Part shown: positions 22,991 to 35,700 of the stretch, one piece after another | Position numbering within the stretch: position 1 is the first letter of the stretch | Layout: each line of letters begins with the position of its first letter | NCBI GenBank assembly: GCA_004352715.1 | Contig: SCFE01000096.1 | Coordinates: forward strand, 1,131,711-1,195,710 | Direction: 5' to 3' | DNA: 64,000 bases | Origin: Hofstenia miamia | Taxonomy: Eukaryota; Xenacoelomorpha; Acoela | Program-made: the position numbers and the translations under genes | The notes under the pieces: generated by a model | Told to the model about the DNA's origin: nothing | The model's database searches: none | The model's input: the letters and a program-made list of their open reading frames with translations, nothing else

Positions 22991-25900
22991 CATACACATA
23001 CGGGCTTTGGATTCAAAATTTTAAAATATCTACAAAGCGCTGGATACAAAAAAATATATACGGGCGCAAAATAGTATGGCGGAGAGCGCTGGATACGGGT
23101 CAAAAAAATTTTTTGAAGAAACTTGAAACTCATACATAAAAATAGACCCCTTTTTCGAATTCGCAATGTAAAAATTTTTGTATAAAATCAATTATTCTGG
23201 CTTTGCATTAAAGAAGGTCCTGATACTATGGAAAATCGGAAAGCGCGGGCGGTGGATATAAATCCCATAGTATCTAGAGTTCGTATATGTATGTATACAT
23301 ATATATACATATATATATATATCATCATAATGAAACAACACAATGCATGCAATTAATATATTACAAAATTATATTTATGAATTCGAATGCTTTTAATATA
23401 ATCGAAAATATGAACATCCCCAGGTCTTAATTTATGATTGCAAAATTATTTTGTTAATTCGAAAAGGGTATTTTAAAATACATATATTGGTGGAACAAGG
23501 ATTAACTTAGGGAATGAACTTCAGTTTTTAGCACAACATAAAGTTAAAAAATTCAAATTATTTGCTTATTTGATTATATAATCCTTGCTTTGTAAAAATT
23601 GCGATTTATAGAGACGTCTTTTTTGTTGTTCGTTGCTTACATATGTTTGTTAGCTTACATATTTGTTGCTATTGTTTTGGTTTGGTGCTTAATTATTGTT
23701 GTCCTTGAAAATAGGGAGTAAATTTTGACGTCGCATTAAGAAATATAGTTGCTTAGCATTACGTCATCTTTGACACGAATGATGCTTAGAATTTTTAAAA
23801 CTCTCAATTAAAGGTACGCTGATTTTTATATTTTGGTGTGTCTACCAATTTTGATTAGTTATCAAAACCAAATATGATCAAATGTAAGTATATTGCAATT
23901 TTGCCACTATTAGTCAGTATCTATTTGTGTTATACATATTGCTACTGGCAGGCAGAAATGGAAATTCCAACATGAAGTTCCTTTCTGCCGGATATGAATT
24001 TCAAGAGTGACATATTAATACTTCCTTATCCCTCCTGCATGCGCTTTCTTTGAAAGTTTTTTAAAAACCGCAAATCTTGACGAATTAGAAATAAGCACGT
24101 TTATATTACAAATATTCAGCTTTTAATATGGTCCAGTCTTTTTGTTTTGAGTACATCCACGCTGAGAGATGATTACATTCTACAAATAATATTTGTATAT
24201 GCTGTTTTTCACCACAAGCTATCTTAGCAATTGCAATATTGGGGTGAGAATTTTTACCCAACCCGCATGATATCAACTAGATTCTTTCTGTTCTGTCACT
24301 AACAGAACAACTATAATCTTCAACTCACACCTTGCAAGGGCATGAACTTATATATATATATACATGTGTGTGTGTGTTTTGTAAACATTAGTACCTGAGC
24401 AGCGGCGTCACTAAAATGTTTTTTTTTATTTTACGAATTACAATAAATATGGTTGATTTAAATTTATATAATTTTATAAATCCTGATTCTAAACCAGTTG
24501 CATGTGAATCAAGTGAAATTGTCAAATAATTTTGGCGGAGAGTGCTATCACAAGATCAATAATGATTATCCAATTATATACATTTTTGCAAAAACCTAAG
24601 TCACTCTTCTCTTGGATCTATGATAATCGAGATTTCCCCTATTTTCCCTGAAAATGTCTAATGCTATAATCCGCATTTGAGTTATTATTAACTCTGATTA
24701 ATCAAATTAAAATTGTTAATGTTTATCAAAGTGTTGTACGACAGCCAAGCTTCAAATGTTGTAGACATTGGAGCTTCACTATGGATAATCCACAAGTGAC
24801 CACCGGGGCTGAATACAAGTTCTACCATTGCACCGCGCATGCTTAATTATGTTTTTACAAAGAAAATGCAGTTGTTGGATAAAATTTGTGAAATAAAATG
24901 TTAAATTATTAAAAATTTAAAGGTATTCAATTGTGCTTTGTTTAAAGCAATTTCACTTAGTGACCGTATTTGAGGCGAATACTTAGTTAGCCATTTAATC
25001 GTCTGAATTTACTGTCATTAGTTGAGATGAAAGATGAAATTCGTCGAAAATTAAAATTTTAAAGACCAGTTAATGTTTGATGTTTTTAATTTAACGTGAC
25101 GTGTGGGAAATTAAAGTTGAATTTTGCGTGAAATAACGTAAATATTTAATAAAAATTTATACTATAAATATTAAAGGTTACCACTAGCATCTCTGCAATC
25201 GAATTTATCTCTCAATACCACACACTCGCTGAATTTTTCTTAATTTATTTGCTATCAGATTCTAATGTTTAGCGATCCTACTCAATTAAATGTGAGTGTC
25301 TTATTGTTGAATTCATTACATTAATAAATATTTTTCTAAATATTTTTCCTAAAATGTCTTTATTAAACTTAGAAGAATTTATATATATGGTTAATTTCAT
25401 CATTTAAGTTGCTAAAAATTTTTAAATATCCTTAGAAGTTTGAGTAAAAAATTCGTATATTAATTATTCTAAATTAATTAATAATTTTCTATTATTAAAC
25501 ACTGTTTTTTCATTCTTAAGTAATTTTTTAATCAATTTTAAACCAAAATGAAATGCTGACCCTTAACTTTAAACCTCCGTAGATGTATGATATTAAAAAC
25601 TAGGCGTTAGATTTCATTTCATTGGATGAGCTTTATTACACTTCTAATGCATGAATAACCAATTTGCTTTAATCTCTAATAAAACTACTGGATATGAGAA
25701 CAAAGATTTCCTCGGACTTTCTCTTACGTCATTTAGCAGCACGCCTTTGAATGCAATAACGACTATTCGGATGTAAAATCATTGTTTTCGTAAATATATT
25801 TCATCGTCGAGTAAGCGAGATACTTTTTGAGTAGTTTATTCTGCTCGAAATATCAGAAGCTTGTAGGTCATAAATCTAATTACTTATGCTTAAAGGTTGG

Positions 25901-28900
25901 TAAATTATTAACAATTCCCACTATTTGAATCACTGCAATTCATTTCTTGCACTGATTCTTTTCATCAAATCGGACAATGTCAAATGATTAATGCTTTCCA
26001 AAAAATTTTCATAATGAGATTTATAACAAAGTCTTACCTTAATATTGAGTTTTCATAGGTTTTTGCAAGAGCTTCATCTATACTGTAAATCCCAGTTTGG
26101 TTTTTATCTACGTTTCAAAATAAGAGCGTAACCAGTGCCAATGCAAAGAAACCTGCTTTATATGGAAAAAAATTCGACTATTTACGTCCTTGTTACCCGC
26201 GAACACTAGAAAAGTATATTTATAAAAGTAACATATACAGGCCTAGCAAAATATAACAAAAGTATTTTAAATATTCTTGTTGGTTAATTTCAAATTTCAA
26301 GGCAATGCATGTTTTATTAAATTATGATAAGGTAGGAGTTTTTCTCCAAACAAGACCTTAAATACGGTAAATATTAAATAAAATAGTTCACTTAAAATTC
26401 GTAAGAAGCCCATGTTGCCACTTAATACTGTTCCCGGTAGACTACTTGAGCGATTATACTAATAGGATTTGACCATGGCAATCCCCAGTGCATTACGTTT
26501 TGCTTAGTTTCGGATGTTCAGCTTTGGGAGCGTGCGTTCATTGCTAAATATATTTCCGAAAAAATTTATTTAATTCAAAAGAAAACTTTTACGTCAATTA
26601 TTAGAACTAATCTTTTAATAGATTCAACAAGTATTTAAATATTGTTCTTGGAAAAAAACCACATTTCAAATCTGATAAATAATTTCGTACGATTACTGCA
26701 CCAAAACCTAATAAACGCAAACCTGATCAAGCATAAAATATTCACATACTGATGGCTTGGTTGAATTTTTTAAGTATTATTTCGGAGTAGAGGTGTGTGG
26801 GAGTGGTCCTTTGCAACGCATTTGCTGAGACCAGATACTGGAATCAAAAATAATATTTCGGGGGCGGATACGGGACGGGACCGGCACCAAATATTTCGTG
26901 ACCAGATACCTATGTGTGTATAATATCACGAATTGTCATCATAGTGAACTATACATGTACATTGAACATTCTATTTGTTTATTATTTTAATTTCACCAGT
27001 TCCAGCTGCTATTTTATTTTGTTATAATTAGCTACATTGTATATTTTCGTTATCAATTTAAAAAATTCTAATTTGATATGTGGTAGCAAAATTAAAAACG
27101 ACTACCGAGAACAAACAGAGACAGGGACCAAAATTAACTGCTCGTTATCAGGACGAAACGGACCCGGGACCAAAGAAAAACTTTCAGTACAGGGGTCGAA
27201 AGGGAACAGGACCAATTTTAAAAGTTTACAGCCATTTTTTAAATTGATTGAATAAACTTTAAATATATGAAACTAAGCGCAAAATTGTCAAGGAAAGTTT
27301 TATAATAATTTAATTCTCTGGCAATGTATACTTGTAGTAAGCAAGAAAAAGGGTATGCATTTTTAGTTATCTTAATCAACTGAATGTATGCATGGTAGCT
27401 TTCCCTCATTTTATCCAAGGAAATATGCATGTAAAATGATCGGTCTCAATTCAAATTTAAATTTATATATACCTAAAAATAGTTCGAAGTTGAAATATTC
27501 CACTTGAAAGATTCTTTTTAAATCATACTATAGCATGATAAACAGTTGTAAAAATACTTCTTAAAGGTAAATGTTAACATCGAAAAAATTCCACTTCCTT
27601 TGTGAAGAACTCGCAGATTTTGGTCATAAATTCTTTATGAAATGAAAGTTCTTGAAAAACAGAGGGAACACTTTTTAGGACAATTTCTATCATAATGTCT
27701 ACAAAATATGTAGTCAATTGCTATTTGTAAGTCTTCCGATTTAAAATTGTCATTAGCAACGCAATGTAAAATTACCTTCATACCACTAATAGCCGATGGC
27801 CTAAAAATTTCCAAAAATTCATGTAATCCTTTGCTGAACAACGTTTTCTTTAGCATACGTAAAAATAATGCCTACTAATTGGCATAGACTATCAGTTTTA
27901 CTATGGGAATTTTTGTTTTGAAGTTTTCAGTGAACCCAAAAATTCAAATTGAGTAATTGATCAACACAAATATTAATTTGAAAATACTAATGGAATGCTA
28001 CTTTAATCAATACGATGATAAAGAAGTACGGCAGAAAAGAACACAACGTTATGAATTACGACTTTAGTAAACCAGTTATGCTTTCATTTGTAGACATTAT
28101 GGAATACGACGATAAAAAGCTACCCTGATTATTCTGCTTTGCTGGCCTACTCTTAAACTCCATGTAGTTTAATTCAAGAAAATGCACTTGCAATAAATGG
28201 AAAGAATTGGAATTAGTTAAAAATATAATTTTCATTGGAATTTACTTTCAAGTCTTCATTCTTTTGAAAGCCGTTCAAAGAAATGTTCAATATGCGCTTG
28301 TTAGCCGCGAGAATTTCGAAATTATATTTAATTAAATTTGTTTTATGAAAAGAAACCACATTATGAGTTCTCACTTCCAACCCTGAGCTTGTCTTTGAAT
28401 TGATAGTGGCAACCAAATTATTATGGAATTCATTGTCTTTGAGGATTTATACAATTTACATATAAGTCATTGTTGGCATTGGCAAACATATTTGCTTATA
28501 CCTTAAAGTGTAAAATTCACCCGAGCTGAGACGATTTTGGATACAAGAAAAGTGAAAGTCAAGATTTGGCACAAACATTATTTTACATTATTGTATAATA
28601 ATTCTTATATATTATCATTATTATTACAACGGCACCAATTAGGTGCAGATCCATTTTATCATGCCGACGATCATCACTTAAAGTCTACGTAAAAATTAAC
28701 TACAGTAAAATATAAATGGAAATTTTTTTGCAAAGAATTATTGCACTAAGAGTGAAATAAAACACCAAAAGCAAGGTAATGAAACAATTACCGACAATAC
28801 GAAAATTTTAAATTTATAAAACAAAACTTTTAAACTCTAAGTTAATCATCATACCTTTAAATGTGAGTAGCACATCAGTAACTAAAACAGGTGTTGTAAA

Positions 28901-31900
28901 ATGAACCGGGGTTAATCAACGGGGGACCTTGTGCGCAATTATACGGTATTTTAGGAAATTAGCATAAGCAACTTGTCCAACAATCCCAAGTGTTATCTAT
29001 GCTAAATAGCAATAGGGTACAAATGAAAGTGCTGCTAGATTATTGAAATTTCATATTTGAACGTTGCAAGACATAATAGGTTCTTTATCATCATTAGATT
29101 ATATTATCTATTAATTTTATGAATACAGCTATATTTTAGAATCATACTCGAGTGGTAAAAAATTATACCTTTAAAAGTATTACATGCGTTAAGGTAAAAA
29201 TCTATTGTGCAAATTCTATTTGTGATTTTGAAAAATACTGCGCTTTAGCAAACTATATGCATCTATTTATTAATTTTTTTGTCGATGTATGCACCTTAGT
29301 ATGAAAAAATCGTAAAAAATTAGTATGCAAAGCAGTAATTGCTGACCCTTTGTGTAAATAGACCTCTTCAAGCACTAAAACCAAGTAAAGCCTAGTAAAC
29401 CAAGCGCATATATGATTCTATGCTTACCCAAATATGAAATGCAATATCCACATCTTGCTGTTGCCAAATTAGGAATGACATTGTATAAAGGGGAACACTT
29501 GCATTCTCGTTGTCGAAAATGTCAAATTAGGAACCCTAGTATAAAAATCGAGATAAATATGTCATTTACATCGGTGCAAGATAACACAAAGTTTTGGTAT
29601 TTCCTTCGTCATTAATGATTTTGTAATTTTTAAGTAAAAATAATATTCTATTTACAAAAAACTTACTTTTTATGTAACTTTGCGCCCGTTGTACCTTTAA
29701 AGGTGTTTTCTATGATTGGAAATTCTCAAATTTAGTTCTATGTGCTTGAAGCAATATTATATTAGGCAGTATAAATATGCTTAAAGCTAGGGATCTAGGA
29801 AACCTTAATTTTTTAAAATCACCACTGGAATGGATTAATTCATGTCCAGTGCATCTAAAAAGAAGTCGTTCAATCTTAAGCTTGAAAACATTTTAGAATT
29901 AGTTCATATTGAAAAAGTATGTTATTTATTCTATGAATTTTGATATTTTGAAAGGAAAATATGAAAAACGTGGATTTCGTGAGGGTGCAACTAAATTATT
30001 TAATATTTTCGTAGGTATACGAAACGAAACAAAAGGTAGTGGTAAATTGGGAAAATCTGTTTACCTATATACAGATGAGGGTGTGCTGCAAGACAGCTAA
30101 TTTAGTGCCCATTTGATTTCACTATGTGTAAATGATATAACAGCAAACGCCAAAAACCTTTAAATGTATCAGTACACTCACTAACAAAAGCGAAAAATGC
30201 ATGTATTAATGCTAAGATCTTGCAATCAAACATTGAAAATTTAGGGAAACATTTTGATTATAACCACCTAAAATTTAACATAGGCAGAAATCAATTAATT
30301 GAATTTTCACGTAGACATTTCAGAACTATAAATAAAAATATTAAATTAAAAATCTGTGAAGAAAGCATTAAACAAACAAAATCAGTTAAATATTTAGGTG
30401 TTCAAATTGACAATGAATTAAAATTTGATAACCTCTTTTTAACTATAATCAGGAAAATTTCTTCTAACATGCAATCTTTAAAGCACTTACGATGTTTTGG
30501 TCAAACATATAACGCATTCAAATAATAAATGCATTTTACATGTCGCACGTACAGTATTGCTCATTCCTTTTATTACATCTACCTGCCAAAAGCCGTCAAC
30601 TGTTCACACAATCCTGAAATAAAGTTGTAGAAACCCTAAACCTTGCAGGCAAATATGACACTTTTACTAACTAAGTATCGCAACAAAATTTCGACTTCTT
30701 TCTATTATGTTAATTCGAATTGTTAACTGTTTTGTATCTTTTTTTCAAAGTAATTACATCAAGCTGAAAGACGGAAACTATGCTAGCTATCTATCTTTTT
30801 TTGCCAAGCAGTAACAAATCTCTGGAATTCTCTAGGAACAGTCAGTTCCTTAACACTCAGTTTCCTTTATTGGCAATCAGGCTTGAAGTCTATACACAAC
30901 TATGGGTGTCTAAATAATACCTAAATCTTTTAATTAATAACAGTGTTTTTCTCAGGGGTGTTTTTTGGAAGGGCACTTGTGGATATATTTTGAGAAAAGA
31001 TGTTTGTTATTCGCAAAATACAATTGCAAACATAAAATATATTGAAAATTGAATACAATATGTTTGCTTAAATGTGGCTCTAATAATCTGTTTAAAATAC
31101 TTTATAAATAAACGTTGGTGAAATAAAGGATTTCATTATTTGCATAGCCCTTGTGCCACTGCTCTAACTATGAAATACGTACAGCGTGGAGCAGAAATAT
31201 CTTCCCAATTTGAATAAATGTAGTAAAAATACATTAAAAACAGCTTTGATTAATTGTTTTTTCAAAATTTATATCAGGCCAAAAGCGGCTGTTGGTTGAA
31301 ATATGTTTACGTAATTATTTCTGGAAGCTTTTCAAGACTCTCTGTGCAACTTAGGAGAATGTCAATTCTTTTCAACGTGGATCCAGTTGCATGAATTTTA
31401 TAAATCCAAAGCACGATCGTTTTCCAGCGTGGAAGAGCGTAAAAACATCTAGAGAATGCACACTGTGTTGGTATTACTAATCTTTTGTTTTCATAAAAGA
31501 AAATATGAAAAAATGTATGACAGAGCATAGCCTACAAAATGGAAATTGTCTTTCTTTTCTATTGCCACTAAATCTCCTAGGGAGGCGCCTCCAAATATGG
31601 TAGAAAACGTCGGAAAATAGTTTCTTTTGATATAATGTTTCTAAAAACAACAATTCATGAGAATTGACTATGTAAGCTCTTTTTGATAATAAACTTTAAT
31701 GTAAAGTGATTGAAAAAATGATATTTCGAAAACACCCAACGAATTTTCAAACGACATATTTTCAAAAATTTATTGCAAATCACTTGTTACAAGATTTTCA
31801 GCGGAACTGTATTTCTGCACCACCTTGTACACGAATTGATAATAGTGTTTAGTGACCAAAATTTATAAGCCTAAAATACCTTAATACCAAGTGAATTTAA

Positions 31901-31917
31901 TGAATATACTAATGCAA

Positions 31918-31960
<43 letters not shown>

Positions 31961-32656
31961 TTAATAAAATCAAAGTCAATATATTTATCATATATACATG
32001 TAAAATGCTTAAATAGTTTAGAAAACATAAGGTCTACAACAAGACTTTCCTTTTAGCCCTAAATTTTAATGTCGATAGAAAGAGCATTCACTATGATTCT
32101 ATTTTCTTTTTTACAATATTGAATTATCCAGTTGAGCGATTGTGACACAAGTGATTAGCAGTTGCTTACAGATCGAGTTCATTTGCAATTAATGTCATTG
32201 TTGACTAACGACTAGAATGTATTTGCTTCGTCAGTCACTCAAAACATTTCTGCACTAAAACGCAATCTGTTAGTGCGCGATTTTCAAAGCACTTTGCTTG
32301 ACTCAATAGTTTCTGATAGATTCTCCTTTATGTTATGCTGTTAATGCATTGTTTAATTTTTTAGAAGAAGGATGCAGAGGACGAACGTCATCGTATGGTG
32401 AAAAATCGCGTTTTAGAAGAAGTGCATCAGCTACGTCAACTCAATTTGAAATTGTTGAAGGAAAAATTCGCATTTGGTATGATTGTTTCAATTAAGAGGC
32501 TTTATAAACTTGAAACTGTTTTATAGAACCTTCACAGAACTCAACCGCTGAAAAGTTAGCTCAGGAAGAAATGGAAAAGGCCCAGAGAGTTGTTATGAAA
32601 ATTGAAGAAAAGGTTAGTATATATGTTTAGCTTTTACTAATGTTACTAACTCTGAT

Positions 32657-32730
<74 letters not shown>

Positions 32731-35700
32731 CCAATCCATAAAATTTGAGTAGTTCAGGTCTCATAGATTTAATCTGAACCAGTCGTTCAACTAATTGTAT
32801 GGTAGAAAGACGTTGATTGACAGACAATTGACTGTTTTACTCCCCAACTGTTATTTCTTGATGCGTCTAAATTAGTACATAGTTTGATTGAATTAGAATC
32901 ACAGACGCAGTTCCCAATCGATTTTCGATCCAAATGAATGAGGGAAGATATGATCATTGAATCGCGACTGGTGTCTGCTTAATTCTAGCCGAATTTCTGC
33001 TTAAGTGATTTCAAATTTCATTTGAAGTTATTGCATAGCTTTCGACTATTCTATATGAATTTTATGACACATGTTGCGGCTGCTATGAAAAATTAGGTCA
33101 TAGTTTCATCCATTTTGAAGCCTTATGCAAATATATTATCAATTTTTACAGAATATACAATAATATAATTGTTTATGTGAATTTATTTGTATATTGAACT
33201 GTAGAAAGTAAGTTTAAAAATAAATGCTGTTCCAAGTATAAATCTCAAAAAGTACTTCCGTGAGAGACATGCCTAAAATTGAATAAAATATTAATAATGT
33301 TCTATTGCGTTAGATTGGTAAAAATGAAGACAAATTTTTAAATCAGTTGTGAAACATATAATAATATTTATATAGTATTTGCACTTCTTTAGAACAACGA
33401 AATTAGTTTAGGCATTAAATCTAATTACTTAGGGTGTGTGGATACCTCTATATTGAAGAAATATTCGTTAAGTACTTTTCATTTCATTGTCTTGCAATAG
33501 AAGTTTTTGGGATAGAATTTATGTAAACTGTTACTATGCACATTTGTGTCTTGATTGAGGAGGATTTATATTTCTTTGCTTATCTCATCTCAGTGATTTC
33601 TCGATTTTATAATTAGCTATCTACTTGTCTAGTTGAATCACAACTTATGCATATTCATAACATGAGCGACAATGCTGTAGACAACCAGTCTAAGAAAGCC
33701 TGCAACCGGCAAGCTATTTATCTTTTAAAAAATGCAAATAGCTTCCTCCAATTTTGAACACTAAATAGTGAATATTTTCTGACAATACGCCAACAATGAT
33801 TTTGATCACTTTTGAGACATAGTTCTGATGTAATTAAATATGTGCACCAAAAATCAATGAATTTTTTTGTAATCAGGCTCTGAAATAAAAGCGAATTCTA
33901 TTGAGGAAGGAATTCTTAAACTAGCAATTTATAAATGCCAAGGTTTTCCGAATATCTAGCTTGAGACTTTAGTTATTAGGAAGGCTTACAATGAAGTATT
34001 TGCTTTCATACATGTCCTACAGAATATCATTACGTTTGGGTAGGGATTTCGGCGACCTCTAGAAACACAGCCATGTTTGTCAGTGTTAGATATTTCTTAC
34101 TTAGGCAAAGATCTACAACACACAAAACCATTGAGGCTTTTATGAAATCAACGCAGATAGTCAATCTCTAAATATCATTATGTACATTTAATTTATGAGC
34201 CTTATAGCAAATCATAAATTCTATATAATTGCTAGGCTTTTAAGTTCCTCATAATTATCTGGCATAATAATTATTTCCAGTGAAAATCTAAATGTAGATG
34301 CTAAGTACAGATTATGCTACTTGGGAATGTACTGAGAACAATACCTGGTTAGTTTCTTTGCTTCAACAACATGTAAAAACATGTCTATATTTTCGTTTAA
34401 ATTTAAAAACTTCTTAGATTCTAATTTAGTCAAGAAATTTATTGGATGAGAAATGATACCAAATTAGTTATCGCAAGAAATTATAAAAATTAACAGTTGT
34501 TGTTTAAAACCCATCAAAGATAATATATAGATGTCTAAATAGTAAAGGTATTTTACAAGATATCAAAATATAACAGTGGGCTAATAAAATAGTATAAAAT
34601 GAATATATCTTTCACAAGACTAAAAATAGAACTTTAAAAATATTTTTTTCGCAAACTAAAAACTTCTACAATTGTTGCATAATACTGTTCTAAGATTTTC
34701 ACTTAGAAATTATCGAAAGGAATGGACCCTTTTCAAAAAATTTAATTTCACCAAATTGCAAAATATGTGTCATTCATTTATTTAACTTATAAATCATGTC
34801 CGGTTCAGGTGCACCCATAAAGCCCATCTTACACGATATGTTTTCCCTCATGTAACGGAAAGCTTATCGTGTAAGCACAAACTAGCTCGACGCTCAAGAT
34901 AGTTGCTCGTAGAGAAAAGCTTGCAACCTCCGAGAATGTTGGTAACTTCTGCGCAAATTAAGAATTCCTTATGGGTTTTTTGTAATTTACTAAGAAGTCT
35001 GATTGGAGAAAAGCTTTTTGAACTTAAAGTAAAACAATGGCATGGCTTGGTGTAACTACTTATTAAAAAGACATTTGCGAGAGACATAATTGAATAAAAT
35101 TGACTTAGAAACACGAAAAGGTTGTAAGGAAAAACTTACCGTGTAGATAAAGCCATAAGAGAAAACTTATCGTGTAAGCGGGGCTTAAAAATTCGTAGCC
35201 TGGCTACGATTTAAACCTTAAATGAAAAAGGAGATATTCTTTTATCTTGTGCTGTTTTTGAATTTTGGATTTCTTTATTACTTCTTAAGTTACAAGCGTT
35301 GAAAATTAATGAAAAAGCCTTCACAGATTTAAAAAAAATAAATATGGTTAATCCAGTTTTTGTGAACATAATTTGAAAAATTAGAAAAAAAAATTTATTT
35401 TGTGAAAAATGTCCATTAGTGTCACTGTTTAAAAGTTAGTCAGTTATTGTTTCCATTTCCACACTGATACATAGTAGAACTGTGATTTTTTAGCCAATTC
35501 AGGATCATTTGTTGCATTTGGCGGCAATCGATCAACTGGCAACAGTGGTATAGCTATTAGTCAGTTCGCAGGAAAGAACGAACTTGGTGAAGAAGACGAC
35601 ATACTGAGTGTTGAAACGGATTTACCAATTTCCGGAGGACCAATCAGTGGTTATAAACCAACGTTAGACACAGTTGTAGACGAAGACGAATCTTCTAAAA

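Noticed and set aside
22789-23166. Tyr/Ile-rich frames of 95-116 codons on both strands
   Set aside because: Generated by the (TA)n tract and the second GGATAC repeat; no codon-like composition.
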